Below are positions 1 through 7,522 of a stretch of DNA of 10,289 nt, one piece after another. How positions within the stretch are numbered: the stretch's first letter is position 1; every line of letters starts with the position of its first letter. The stretch comes from Bryobacterales bacterium. GTDB lineage: Bacteria > Cyanobacteriota > Vampirovibrionia > Obscuribacterales > Obscuribacteraceae. Where the stretch lies: the NCBI GenBank assembly GCA_903970295.1, contig CAJCHQ010001043.1, positions 1 to 10,289 of the forward strand, in the 5' to 3' direction. Both the position numbers and the translations under genes were made by a program. The notes below the pieces were generated by a model, which worked only from the letters and a program-made list of their open reading frames with translations, searched no databases and had not been told where the DNA came from.

Positions 1-250
1 GGTGCTTCTCTTTGATTGAACGAGTTGCTTCAATGCCGTCCAGGACTGGCATTTCTACATCCATCAAGACAACTTGGGGTTTCAACTCCGCCACTTTGTT
101 GACACCCTCTTCGCCGTCGGCAGCTTCGCCGATTATGTCGAGCCCGGCAATTTGTTCAAGGCTCAGCTTCAGTCCAATTCGGGTGAATTCATGATCTTCG
201 ACGATCAAGATTTTGATTTTGTCGCCTGTATCGGGAGCTGGAATTGTCAT
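1..250 (-). CDS. Response regulator, NarL/FixJ-type receiver domain (partial, runs off the left edge)
   Basis: Eighty-three codons of the N-terminus are visible; the rest lies outside the window. They form most of a CheY-like receiver domain: acidic pair E18-D19 after the first beta strand (KIKILIVED), predicted phospho-acceptor D64 in VVLMDVEMP, and the following LDGIEATR helix start. The spacing and the wording of the D64 region resemble the NarL/FixJ class, which normally carries a C-terminal LuxR-type helix-turn-helix; that part cannot be seen, so DNA binding is inference. The ATG overlaps the stop of the upstream sensor kinase in an ATGA tetranucleotide and has no Shine-Dalgarno site of its own, so translation is probably coupled to the kinase. 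The kinase is its likely phosphate donor. Confidence 0.88.
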   Translation of the reverse strand, partial: MTIPAPDTGDKIKILIVEDHEFTRIGLKLSLEQIAGLDIIGEAADGEEGVNKVAELKPQVVLMDVEMPVLDGIEATRSIKEKH

Positions 251-1845
251 TTTTGTTGTTTTGCCGATGTTAGTTGCTGGGGGTGATCCGCGTTATCGCT
301 CTTTGATTCGATTGGTAGGCAGATTCTGAATATGGTCATTTTACCAACCTCGCTGGTGCATTCGATGCGACCATGATGCGAATCGATAATCTGTTTGCAC
401 AAATAGAGTCCCAGCCCGTTACTTTTTTTAAAGGTCTTGCGTCCCACTCCGTGCCAGAACCGCTCGAATAAATGCGCCCTGTCTTCAGGCGGAATGCCCA
501 TTCCGGAATCTTCCACGGCCAAAATTACCTGACCGTCTTGAGTATGTCCGCGCACTTCGATTGAGCCATCTGGTGGCGTGAATTTAATTGCGTTATCGAG
601 AAGATTGGTGATCACCCGGCGCATAGCTGTCCGGTCAGCGCGCACCATTGGCAAGTTATCGGGCAGGTTCAAAATTACTTTCAAACCCTGGTCGCTCGCC
701 AGTACTTTGATTTCTTCCACGCACGTCGTCGCCAACAATTTCAAATCGACATCGTCGAAATATAATGACTGAGCTCCAGCTTCGTAGTGATAAACATCAA
801 GAAGGCTTTCGATCATGTGCAGCAGATTTTCGTTGTTCTTTTTGAGCATCGTCACGAGTTTGAAAGTCTCGGGCGCCACAGAATCAGTAACTTTGCCCAA
901 GATCAACGAGAGGGCCCGGTCGGAGGCAATCACCGGAGTTTGCAAATCGTGGGCGAGCGTAGCGACGAAATCGTTTCTCTGTGTATTTAGTTTGACTCGC
1001 TCGCTGACATCCAGGGCGAGCACGATTGTACCCACGCGATCTTCATGAATACCGGTGATAGGCCACGTAGCGATGTCGCAATAAAGGATTTTATCTGAAT
1101 CTTCCACATCCATCTTTTGCTCTGCCAGTTGACAGGGTTGATTGATCTCCACTGCCTCTTGCACTGAGTGAGGTAACCAATCGATCACTTGGAAAAGATT
1201 TTTGCCAATCGAGTCTGCCTGACTGAGATTGAATTGATCGGCAAAGACATGATTCATGTCAGTGATCACCTGACTGCTGTTCAAGCGAGCAATACCCATC
1301 GGTGCATGCTGCAAAATCGAACGAATGGCATTGCGTTCCGATTGCACACGCTCGCGCTCGAGTTCGGTCAAGCGCTCGGCTTCGGTCAATTTGGCCGCAA
1401 ATTCGCGCTGCTCGTTTTGACGAATTACTTCGGCCTGGCGCTTAATTTCCTCGCCTTTGCGAAAAAGGTCGACGAAGAATGCCACTTTCGAACGCAGGAC
1501 TTCGGGCTGAAAGGGCTTCATAATATAATCGACAGCGCCTACTGAATAACCTTTGAAGGCATCGGCGTCATCGCGGAGCATCGCCGTGACGAAAATGATT
1601 GGTGTGTGCCTGGATTTCTCGCGTTCGCGAATTAAAGTTGCGGTCTCGAAGCCGTCCATTTCCGGCATCATTACATCCAGTAAGATCACGGCAAATTCTT
1701 CTTCGAGCAAATATTTGAGCGCTTCTTTGCCGGACCTGACATCAACCAGATTTTCGCCAAGAGAGGACAGGGTGGCTTTGAGAACCATTAGATTCTCCGG
1801 TCGATCGTCGACTAAGAGAATATTGGCCTTGGCACGTTCGCTCAC
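247..1845 (-). CDS. Soluble hybrid sensor histidine kinase, REC-PAS-HisKA-HATPase_c
   Basis: A 532-residue cytosolic kinase with no membrane segment. Residues 7-125 are a receiver domain with acidic D14-D15, phospho-acceptor D57 (LLDVMMPEMDG), T87 and K110, all conserved. A charged, probably coiled-coil linker (about 128-172) leads to a PAS domain (about 173-285) that could hold a ligand. The HisKA box has phospho-acceptor H299 (TLAHDLQTPV). The ATPase domain shows the N box (N414 to N418, NLLDNAIKF), G1 (DSGMG, 446-450), an F-box-like LFERFW and G2 (NGLGL, 476-480), so it looks catalytically intact. The start is GTG with GAGG seven bases upstream. The N-terminal receiver suggests that another kinase feeds signals into it, with the overlapping response regulator as output. 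The signal is unknown. Confidence 0.93.
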   Translation of the reverse strand: MSERAKANILLVDDRPENLMVLKATLSSLGENLVDVRSGKEALKYLLEEEFAVILLDVMMPEMDGFETATLIREREKSRHTPIIFVTAMLRDDADAFKGYSVGAVDYIMKPFQPEVLRSKVAFFVDLFRKGEEIKRQAEVIRQNEQREFAAKLTEAERLTELERERVQSERNAIRSILQHAPMGIARLNSSQVITDMNHVFADQFNLSQADSIGKNLFQVIDWLPHSVQEAVEINQPCQLAEQKMDVEDSDKILYCDIATWPITGIHEDRVGTIVLALDVSERVKLNTQRNDFVATLAHDLQTPVIASDRALSLILGKVTDSVAPETFKLVTMLKKNNENLLHMIESLLDVYHYEAGAQSLYFDDVDLKLLATTCVEEIKVLASDQGLKVILNLPDNLPMVRADRTAMRRVITNLLDNAIKFTPPDGSIEVRGHTQDGQVILAVEDSGMGIPPEDRAHLFERFWHGVGRKTFKKSNGLGLYLCKQIIDSHHGRIECTSEVGKMTIFRICLPIESKSDNADHPQQLTSAKQQK

Positions 1846-1947
1846 TCGACACCCTCAAATCGGTTACTAAGAGATTATCTGGCTTCGCTGCGAGCTGGGG
1901 AACGCCGCAAGAAGTTTTGTTTAGAGCCAGTATAGCCCAGTTTTTCC

Positions 1948-1977
1948 AGGATAACGAAACCTCATGGTTCTTCTCAA
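1948..1977 (-). promoter_or_regulatory. Possible sigma-70-type promoter for the REC-PAS kinase and regulator pair
   Basis: Reading the minus strand, TTGAGA (1972-1977) is followed after 18 bases by TATCCT (1948-1953), matching the -35 and -10 consensus at five and four of six positions. A second -10-like TATACT lies at 1929-1934 without a good -35. The rest of the 165-bp gap between the exporter stop and the kinase start (1846-2010) shows no gene and no convincing terminator. The gap size favours independent transcription of the kinase pair, but the call rests on short motifs only. Confidence 0.3.
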
Positions 1978-2010
1978 GCAGCGAACTCTTCCGGGCGAAC
2001 AGGGAAGTGG

Positions 2011-3882
2011 TCAAGAGATCTCGGGAATTGTGTCAAATAGCCTGCTCAGCCCGAGCTCCTTACCCTCGACTTTCACCTCTTTCTCGGCATTGAATTGCTG
2101 GCGATAGAGTTCGGCATATAGGGAATTTTTCGACATCAAATCAGCGTGCGAGCCACTTTCCGCCACACGCCCGTGGTCTATGACGAAGATCACATCGGCT
2201 GAAAGAACAGTCGAGAGTCGATGCGCGATCACGAGGCTGGTGCGGCCTACGAGTAATTTGCTGAGAGCTGCTTGAATCAGGGTTTCGTTATGCGAATCGA
2301 GCGAACTGGTGGCTTCATCGAGAATTAAAATCTTCGGATTTTTCAAAACGACACGGGCGATGGCCAGGCGTTGCCGCTCTCCGCCACTCAATTTATGACC
2401 GCGCTCACCAACTGTGGTGTCGTACTTTTCGGGCAGAGATTCAATGAAGTCATGAATATTAGCTGTTTTCGCTGCGGCGACTATCTCGTCATCAGTAGCT
2501 TCCGGTTTGGCGTATTTGAGATTGTTGCCGATCGTGTCATGAAATAGATAGGTCTCTTGTGTGACGATGCCGATGTGACAACGCAATGACTCGAGAGTGA
2601 ATTGGCGAATATCGCGGCCGTCAATTGTGATCGTGCCCTCTTGCGGGCTGTAGAAACGAGGTACCAGGGCTGTAATTGTCGTCTTACCGGCGCCTGAATG
2701 ACCGACAAACGCAGCCATCTGACCGGCTTCTACACGCAAGTTTACGGCCTCTAAAGTGGGGCGGTTTTCAGTATATTCGAAAGTGACATCTTTGAATTCC
2801 AGGCGGCCTTCGCACTCGACCAACGCCACCGCATCCGGTGCTTCAATTTCAGCCTCCATGTCGAGATAGTCGAAGATTCTCTCGAATATGGCGAGAGCGC
2901 TGACCACTTGCACTTGCACTCCAGCCAGAGCCATCGCCGGCGCATAGAGACGAGAAAGCAAAGTGACGAAAGCAACCACCACACCGAGTGTGACGCCGCG
3001 CTCGATCGCCAGCCAGCCACCAAAGAGCCAAATAGCGGCCGGACCGATTGTCACCATCGCTGTCAGAACCATCATGAAGCCCCGCCCAACCATGGCCAGC
3101 TTCACTTCGAGGTCCATCAATGCAGTTGCCGTTTTGTAGAAGCGCTCGCGCTCGTATTTTTCCTGACCGAAAGATTTGATCAGGGTAATACCAGATATTG
3201 AGAGGGTTTCCTGCGTCAGGCCCTGAATTTCATCGCGTTTCTTTCGCGTCTGTTTGCGCACCTGATACATCTTTCTGCCCACTGGCCATATAGGCACGAT
3301 CATCAGCGGTAATAACACCAGGCAAAAAAGAGCGAGGATCCAATTGAGAAACCAGATGGCGACAAGTGTGGTAATGATCGTAAAAAAGTTAGATACTACA
3401 GTCGACAGAGTACCTGTGAGCACACCATCAATACTGTCGACGTCGTTGGCAACGCGATTCATGATTTCGCCGGCTTTGGTGCTGGTGAAAAAATTTAAGG
3501 GCATCTTATGCAGTTGCAGGATCAAGCTAGTGCGAATGTCGCGGACGATGCCTTCGCCGACGACAGAATTTTGATACCCTTGATAAACACCCAATCCAGC
3601 CGCAGCAAGAGAGGCTGCGACCATGCCGCCCACGTAGAGAAAAAGTTCTTGCAGGCTGCGGTGCGGCAAAGCCTTGTCAATAACGTAGAGAGTCAGTATT
3701 GGCGGCAGTAATCCCAGCAATGAGTTGAAGATGATGGCGACTAACAGTTGCGCTTCTTCTCGGGCATAAGGAACGAAGAGCTTTCCGACTCGTCGCCAGT
3801 CAGCCGGTCGTTTTGCCTTTTCCTTTTCCGGATTGAATATGTTCGACCACATCAAATGATGTGGTGCGCCGCCTCCAAACAA
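2011..3882 (-). CDS. ABC exporter half-transporter (type IV fold, MsbA / multidrug / lipid-type)
   Basis: A 623-residue fusion of a six-helix transmembrane domain (about 45-330) and a nucleotide-binding domain (about 362-597), the standard size for a homodimeric or heterodimeric exporter in the inner membrane. The NBD is complete: Walker A GHSGAGKTT (394-402), Q-loop Q442, signature LSGGERQ (498-504), Walker B ILILDE with E523 as catalytic base, D-loop SSLD (526-529) and H-loop H554. The substrate cannot be read from sequence; lipid, peptide or drug export are all possible. An in-frame TAA sits two codons upstream, so the start is either this TTG, which has GAGG nine bases before it, or the ATG at 3852 (residue 11), which has GGAGG too far away. 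A perfect inverted repeat covers the ATG. Residues after about 598 form a short charged tail. Confidence 0.94.
   Translation of the reverse strand: MFGGGAPHHLMWSNIFNPEKEKAKRPADWRRVGKLFVPYAREEAQLLVAIIFNSLLGLLPPILTLYVIDKALPHRSLQELFLYVGGMVAASLAAAGLGVYQGYQNSVVGEGIVRDIRTSLILQLHKMPLNFFTSTKAGEIMNRVANDVDSIDGVLTGTLSTVVSNFFTIITTLVAIWFLNWILALFCLVLLPLMIVPIWPVGRKMYQVRKQTRKKRDEIQGLTQETLSISGITLIKSFGQEKYERERFYKTATALMDLEVKLAMVGRGFMMVLTAMVTIGPAAIWLFGGWLAIERGVTLGVVVAFVTLLSRLYAPAMALAGVQVQVVSALAIFERIFDYLDMEAEIEAPDAVALVECEGRLEFKDVTFEYTENRPTLEAVNLRVEAGQMAAFVGHSGAGKTTITALVPRFYSPQEGTITIDGRDIRQFTLESLRCHIGIVTQETYLFHDTIGNNLKYAKPEATDDEIVAAAKTANIHDFIESLPEKYDTTVGERGHKLSGGERQRLAIARVVLKNPKILILDEATSSLDSHNETLIQAALSKLLVGRTSLVIAHRLSTVLSADVIFVIDHGRVAESGSHADLMSKNSLYAELYRQQFNAEKEVKVEGKELGLSRLFDTIPEIS
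3846..3865. repeat. Perfect 9-bp inverted repeat across the exporter start region
   Basis: Arms 3846-3854 (ACCACATCA) and 3857-3865 (TGATGTGGT) are perfect complements separated by AA. In the exporter mRNA this would fold into a hairpin of at least eight pairs that contains the alternative ATG start at 3852. It could be a dimeric repressor operator or a translational control hairpin. It lies 17 bases inside the gene if TTG at 3882 is the start. Function is inference. Confidence 0.5.
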
Positions 3883-3922
3883 ACCTTTTTACCTCGAGGG
3901 ACCAAAGCCGTCATTTAACAGT

Positions 3923-3953
3923 ATGCCATTTTGAGCAGCTCAGGCTCTATAAT
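3923..3953 (+). promoter_or_regulatory. Likely promoter of the small gene and gal operon
   Basis: A perfect TATAAT lies at 3948-3953, about 83 bases before the first GTG of the plus-strand block. The best -35 candidate is ATGCCA at 3923-3928 (four of six matches, spacing 19), which is weak, so activity may depend on an activator. An 11-bp palindrome (TGAGC-A-GCTCA, 3932-3942) sits between the two boxes, where a regulator could bind. Of the rest of the divergent spacer (3883-4036), only the stem-loop described separately stands out; no convincing minus-strand promoter for the exporter was found. Confidence 0.4.
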
Positions 3954-3962
3954 CTGCAAATT

Positions 3963-3997
3963 GCCGGCCCAATCCTGACTCAGGTGGCATTGCCGGC
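3963..3997 (+). promoter_or_regulatory. GC-rich stem-loop in the predicted gal leader
   Basis: Bases 3963-3968 (GCCGGC) pair with 3992-3997, 3969-3971 (CCA) with 3985-3987 (TGG), and 3974-3977 (CCTG) with 3981-3984 (CAGG). This gives 13 pairs with two bulges (AT and CATT) and an ACT loop. It starts about ten bases after the predicted -10 box, at the very 5' end of the expected transcript. No T-run follows, so it does not look like a terminator; a stability or protein-binding element is more plausible. The outer arms also form a direct repeat (ATTGCCGGC at 3960 and 3989). Confidence 0.45.
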
Positions 3998-4036
3998 GCC
4001 AACTCCCCGACTGACCACGCATTCCAACAATAACCA

Positions 4037-4222
4037 GTGGCTGAAGAGAAAAAGAACCAAGATGCCCTGCTCGCCGCTCAACCGTCCTTGATGGTCAAGG
4101 AAGTGGAGCGGAAAGAAGACGGCAGAATTCTCTATTTCTACAGCTTTGTCGCGAACGACACTAGCGTCAATCACACTCAATCTCAGTCAACGCCAGAAGC
4201 ATTTGCCGGGGAAGGACAATGA
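4037..4222 (+). CDS. Small hypothetical protein translated just ahead of galE
   Basis: A 61-residue reading frame that is probably real because its stop overlaps the galE start in an ATGA tetranucleotide, the same junction seen at other gene pairs here. The centre (residues 20-38) carries a charged and aromatic core, VKEVERKEDGRILYFYSF, which reads like a compact beta-strand protein. The ends are polar and low in complexity. There is no signal peptide, membrane segment or cysteine. An in-frame TAA lies at 4031-4033, so GTG at 4037 is the earliest start. It has no Shine-Dalgarno site; ATG at 4091 (43 residues, keeping the core) is the alternative. I do not recognise the family. The galE ribosome binding site lies inside its last codons, so its translation may set GalE output. 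Confidence 0.6.
   Translation: MAEEKKNQDALLAAQPSLMVKEVERKEDGRILYFYSFVANDTSVNHTQSQSTPEAFAGEGQ
4085..4101 (+). repeat. Short hairpin over the internal ATG of the small gene
   Basis: TCCTTGA (4085-4091) and TCAAGGA (4095-4101) are perfect 7-bp complements with a TGG loop. The hairpin contains the ATG at 4091, the alternative start of the small gene. It could mask that start in the mRNA, or it could be a chance result of coding sequence. Confidence 0.35.
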
Positions 4223-5301
4223 AAGTGCTAGTGATTGGCGGTGCCGGTTACATCGGCAGCGTCACTACCGCTGAGCTTCTATCATCCGGACACGAGGCCA
4301 TTGTTTTAGATAATCTCAGCCGAGGACACCGCCGGTCTGTACCGCAGGGTGCCACTTTTTTTCAGGCAGATTTCGGCGACCGGCAAAAGCTTGAAGAATT
4401 ATTCGCCAACCAATCGAGCGGATTAACCCGGACAAGCGGACCAATCGACGCAGTTATGCATTTTGGCGCGCTCAGCTTGGTCTCAGAGTCGGTCAATGAC
4501 CCGAGCAAATATTTCGACAACAACCTATCAAAGGGTCTGGTTTTGCTCGATTGTCTGCGCGAACACGACATCAAAAATTTCGTTTTTTCGTCCACCGCAG
4601 CCGTCTATGGAGAGCCAGCGGTCACGCCAATCGCCGAAGATTGTTTACTGGCGCCGACCAATCCGTACGGAGAGAGCAAGCTGGCCTTCGAAAAAATATT
4701 GAAATGGTATTCTCAGGCATATGGTTTGCGTTATACGTCGCTGCGTTACTTCAATGCGGCCGGAGCCACTGCTGATTTAGGCGAAGACCATCTGGGTGAA
4801 ACACATTTGATTCCTCTGGTTTTGCAAGTGGCTCTTGGCCAAGCCGATCGAATCTCTGTCTACGGTGATGACTATGACACCGCAGATGGTACTTGCATTC
4901 GTGATTATATTCATGTGCGCGATCTGGCCCTTGCGCACGTTGCCGCCCTTGAGGCGATGATCGATACGGGCTCTAGCCAGATTTTCAATCTCGGCAATGG
5001 GGTTGGTTTTTCAGTTAAGCAAATTATCGAGTGCGCCCGCAAAATCACGGGACACGCCATCCCTTACGTCATATCGTCGAGGCGGCCAGGCGATCCCTCG
5101 ATTCTGATCGCTTCCAATGAAAAAATCAAAAGAACGATCGGCTGGCAGCCTCGATTCAGCGACGTCAATCAAGTAATAGGAGACGCCTGGAACTGGCATC
5201 AAAAATATCCATCTGGATATCAAGACATGAATCTGCAGGCGCCCAGCTCTCAGGATACTCAATCGGCAAACATTACAGCGGGTTTTAACCACCTTGTCTG
5301 A
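4219..5301 (+). CDS. galE: UDP-glucose 4-epimerase (GalE)
   Basis: Interconverts UDP-galactose and UDP-glucose with tightly bound NAD in the cytosol. This is the Leloir step that regenerates the GalT substrate and also supplies UDP-galactose for surface glycans. The 360-residue protein is an extended short-chain dehydrogenase. It has the NAD-binding GGAGYIG (8-14), D31 after the second strand, the SSTAAVYG motif with T126 at the catalytic Ser/Thr position, and Y150 and K154 of the YxxxK pair (NPYGESK). RYFNAAG (176-182) and CIRDYIHVRDLA (226-237) are typical of the GalE branch. It is about 22 residues longer than E. coli GalE: a polar tail after residue 335 and a loop near 66-76. The ATG overlaps the small upstream gene and has GGGGAAGGA just before it. 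Confidence 0.97.
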   Translation: MKVLVIGGAGYIGSVTTAELLSSGHEAIVLDNLSRGHRRSVPQGATFFQADFGDRQKLEELFANQSSGLTRTSGPIDAVMHFGALSLVSESVNDPSKYFDNNLSKGLVLLDCLREHDIKNFVFSSTAAVYGEPAVTPIAEDCLLAPTNPYGESKLAFEKILKWYSQAYGLRYTSLRYFNAAGATADLGEDHLGETHLIPLVLQVALGQADRISVYGDDYDTADGTCIRDYIHVRDLALAHVAALEAMIDTGSSQIFNLGNGVGFSVKQIIECARKITGHAIPYVISSRRPGDPSILIASNEKIKRTIGWQPRFSDVNQVIGDAWNWHQKYPSGYQDMNLQAPSSQDTQSANITAGFNHLV

Positions 5302-6283
5302 GAAACGCTGGAATCCGGTTTTAGGAGAATGGGTGGTGACTGCCACTCACCGACAAGACCGCACTTTTTTACCGCCGGCTGGATATTGTCCTCTCTGTCC
5401 GACGAAATCAGGTGGATTTCCGACCGAAGTGCCGCGAGACAATTACGATTTTGTTGTATTCGAAAACAAATTTCCCAGCCTCAGGCGCGATCCTGTGGCA
5501 CCAGTCGTAGTGGCAACTGAGCTCTATCCCGTCGAGCCGTCTGACGGACTTTGCGAAGTGGTGCTTTATACATCTGAGCATGATTCCACATTGACCTCGC
5601 TTTCGCTCGAAAAAATGACCCAGTTAGTGCGGGTTTGGAAGGATCGCTACGAAGAGCTCGGAGCCAGAAAAGAGATTGAGTATGTGTTCATTTTCGAAAA
5701 CAAAGGCGAAGCGATCGGTGTCACTATTCACCATCCGCACGGGCAGATCTATGCATTTTCATACATTCCACCCAAAGCGCAAAGAGAAATCGACAGCGAA
5801 ATCGCCCACCATGTTCAAACCAACCGTTGTCTGCACTGCGACATAGTGAAAGAAGAGCGGGCGGCAAAAGTCAGAATGGTAGCTGAAAACGCCTGCTTCG
5901 TCGCCTTCGTTCCCTTCTATGCCCGCTATCCTTACGAAATACATGTCTATGCCAGAGAGCATTTGCGCTCGATGTCCGAGTTTACGGCAGAGTCTGAGTT
6001 CGCCCTCGCTCAAATTCTCAAAATTGTCCTCGAAAAGTATGATAATCTCTGGGGTTTCTCGATGCCTTATATGATGGTTATGCATCAAGCTCCGACCGAC
6101 GGGCGCATTTATCCTGGCAGTCATTTTCATATAGAGTTCTATCCACCACTGCGCACACCCGAAAAGCTAAAATATCTTGCCGGTTGTGAATCGGGTGCCG
6201 GTACCTTTGTTAATGACACGCTGCCCGAAGACAAAGCTCTCGAGTTGAGGCTCTCGGCACCGAAGACGGAGCAGGCTAAATGA
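5294..6283 (+). CDS. galT: Galactose-1-phosphate uridylyltransferase (GalT)
   Basis: Transfers UMP from UDP-glucose to galactose-1-phosphate through a covalent uridylyl-histidine. The 329-residue HIT-superfamily protein has the active site HPHGQ at 147-151, with H149 as nucleophile. Likely zinc ligands are C32 and C35 (CPLC), H96 and H147. A second domain carries FVPFYARYPYEIHV (205-218), and HFHIE (277-281) lies near the C-terminus. The N-terminal RWNPVLGEWVVTATHRQDR block (5-23) is typical of family N-termini and supports the TTG start, which overlaps the galE stop by eight bases. No Shine-Dalgarno site is evident, so coupled translation from galE is likely. It is slightly shorter than the 348-residue E. 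coli enzyme. All key residues are present. Confidence 0.96.
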   Translation: MSEKRWNPVLGEWVVTATHRQDRTFLPPAGYCPLCPTKSGGFPTEVPRDNYDFVVFENKFPSLRRDPVAPVVVATELYPVEPSDGLCEVVLYTSEHDSTLTSLSLEKMTQLVRVWKDRYEELGARKEIEYVFIFENKGEAIGVTIHHPHGQIYAFSYIPPKAQREIDSEIAHHVQTNRCLHCDIVKEERAAKVRMVAENACFVAFVPFYARYPYEIHVYAREHLRSMSEFTAESEFALAQILKIVLEKYDNLWGFSMPYMMVMHQAPTDGRIYPGSHFHIEFYPPLRTPEKLKYLAGCESGAGTFVNDTLPEDKALELRLSAPKTEQAK

Positions 6284-7485
6284 CAACCAGTGTTTGGCCG
6301 GAGCGCTTGATGATGCTCAATGAAGCATTCTTCAGTCAGTTTCGTGCGTCGCCTGCGGCGATTGTCAGGGCTCCTGGTCGAGTCAATTTGATTGGCGAAC
6401 ACACCGACTACAACGAAGGCTATGTTTTGCCTGTGGCCATCGACCGCGAGATGCTCATTGCTGCCAGCCCGAAAACGCATGAAAACTGGCAACAGACTGT
6501 AGAAATTTACTCACTCGATTACAACGAATCAGACTGTTTTTCTCTTGATTCAATCGAGCCTAATGCCGGCAAACCATGGTCTAATTATTTGCGAGCTGTT
6601 GTTAAAACACTCATCGATCAGGGTTGTGCACTACCGGCATTTCGCGCTGTTTTGACAGGCAACGTACCTCAAGGAGCTGGGCTGAGCTCGTCAGCGGCTT
6701 ACGAAGTAGCGGTTGCCACTGTCTTAAATGAACTGTGTCAACTTAATTTGGCGAAAGAAGAGATCGCCCTGATCGGTCAAAAAGCCGAGAATCAATTCGT
6801 CGGTGTGCAGTGCGGAATCATGGATCAATTTGTGTCAGCACTTGGTGAAGACGGTGCTGCTTTATTCATCGATTGTCGCTCCTTGAAGTCAGAGGCGGTG
6901 CCGATGGATCTCGGGCGGAACAATTGTGCGCTCGTGGTAACTAACAGCGGTGTGCGGCGCGGATTGGTTGACAGTGCCTATAACGACCGCAGAGAGGCTT
7001 GCCAGGCAGGAGTGAAAAAATTGGCCGAGCTTCTGCCGGAGCATGATGTGAAAAGTTTGCGCGATGTCAGCTGGACAGAATATATTCTCCTCGAAAGCGA
7101 ATTAGCCAAAGTTTTGGCTATGCGCTGTCGGCACGTGATATCCGAGAACGAGCGAGTGCTTTTGGCGGTCACTGCCTTGAAACAAAACAACCTCCACGAA
7201 TTCGGACGGCTGATGAATGCCTCTCACGAATCGCTGCGCCTGGATTATGAAGTTAGTTGCGCTGAAATCGACCTGCTTGTGGACCTTACGCAAAAGCACT
7301 CCGGTGTCCTTGGCTCGAGGATCACAGGCGGCGGATTCGGCGGTTGTACGGTGAGTTTAATGAAAATTGAGGCAATTGACACGTATCAAAAACAGATCAT
7401 TCCCGTCTATGAAGAGCAGTCAGGTCGGCAAGCCGAGGTTTATGTCTTTCGTGCCAGTGCCGGCGCCTCCCTGCTCATGCATTAG
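6280..7485 (+). CDS. galK: Galactokinase (GalK)
   Basis: Phosphorylates alpha-D-galactose to galactose-1-phosphate with ATP, the entry step of the Leloir pathway. The 401-residue GHMP-family kinase shows the galactokinase signature GRVNLIGEHTDYNEGYV (33-49) with catalytic R34, and the ATP-binding GHMP motif PQGAGLSSSAA (130-140). It also has D182 in GIMDQF as the likely catalytic base and the C-terminal glycine-rich GGGFGG (350-355). Together these favour galactokinase over other GHMP kinases, as does the position after galE and galT. The ATG overlaps the galT stop as ATGA. There is a short N-terminal extension of about ten residues relative to typical members, and total length is slightly above E. 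coli GalK (382). Confidence 0.97.
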   Translation: MTTSVWPERLMMLNEAFFSQFRASPAAIVRAPGRVNLIGEHTDYNEGYVLPVAIDREMLIAASPKTHENWQQTVEIYSLDYNESDCFSLDSIEPNAGKPWSNYLRAVVKTLIDQGCALPAFRAVLTGNVPQGAGLSSSAAYEVAVATVLNELCQLNLAKEEIALIGQKAENQFVGVQCGIMDQFVSALGEDGAALFIDCRSLKSEAVPMDLGRNNCALVVTNSGVRRGLVDSAYNDRREACQAGVKKLAELLPEHDVKSLRDVSWTEYILLESELAKVLAMRCRHVISENERVLLAVTALKQNNLHEFGRLMNASHESLRLDYEVSCAEIDLLVDLTQKHSGVLGSRITGGGFGGCTVSLMKIEAIDTYQKQIIPVYEEQSGRQAEVYVFRASAGASLLMH

Positions 7486-7522
7486 AGATGAAGGATAGTA
7501 GAGATTAGGTGGGATCCCGGCC

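Noticed and set aside
1189..1545. A 118-codon plus-strand frame
   Set aside because: It lies wholly opposite the REC-PAS kinase, which has clear motifs in its own frame across this stretch.
1742..2014. A 90-codon minus-strand frame whose ATG overlaps the exporter stop
   Set aside because: Its second half runs out of frame through the start of the REC-PAS kinase, and the peptide is serine and arginine rich without any domain. The overlap with the exporter stop looks accidental.
3980..4180. A 66-codon minus-strand frame in the divergent region
   Set aside because: It is antisense to the small plus-strand gene, which has the better case from its galE overlap. No ribosome binding site or recognisable motif.
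7486..7522. Possible terminator or promoter between galK and the CHASE3 kinase
   Set aside because: No stem with a T-run and no pair of -35/-10 boxes could be found in these 37 bases.
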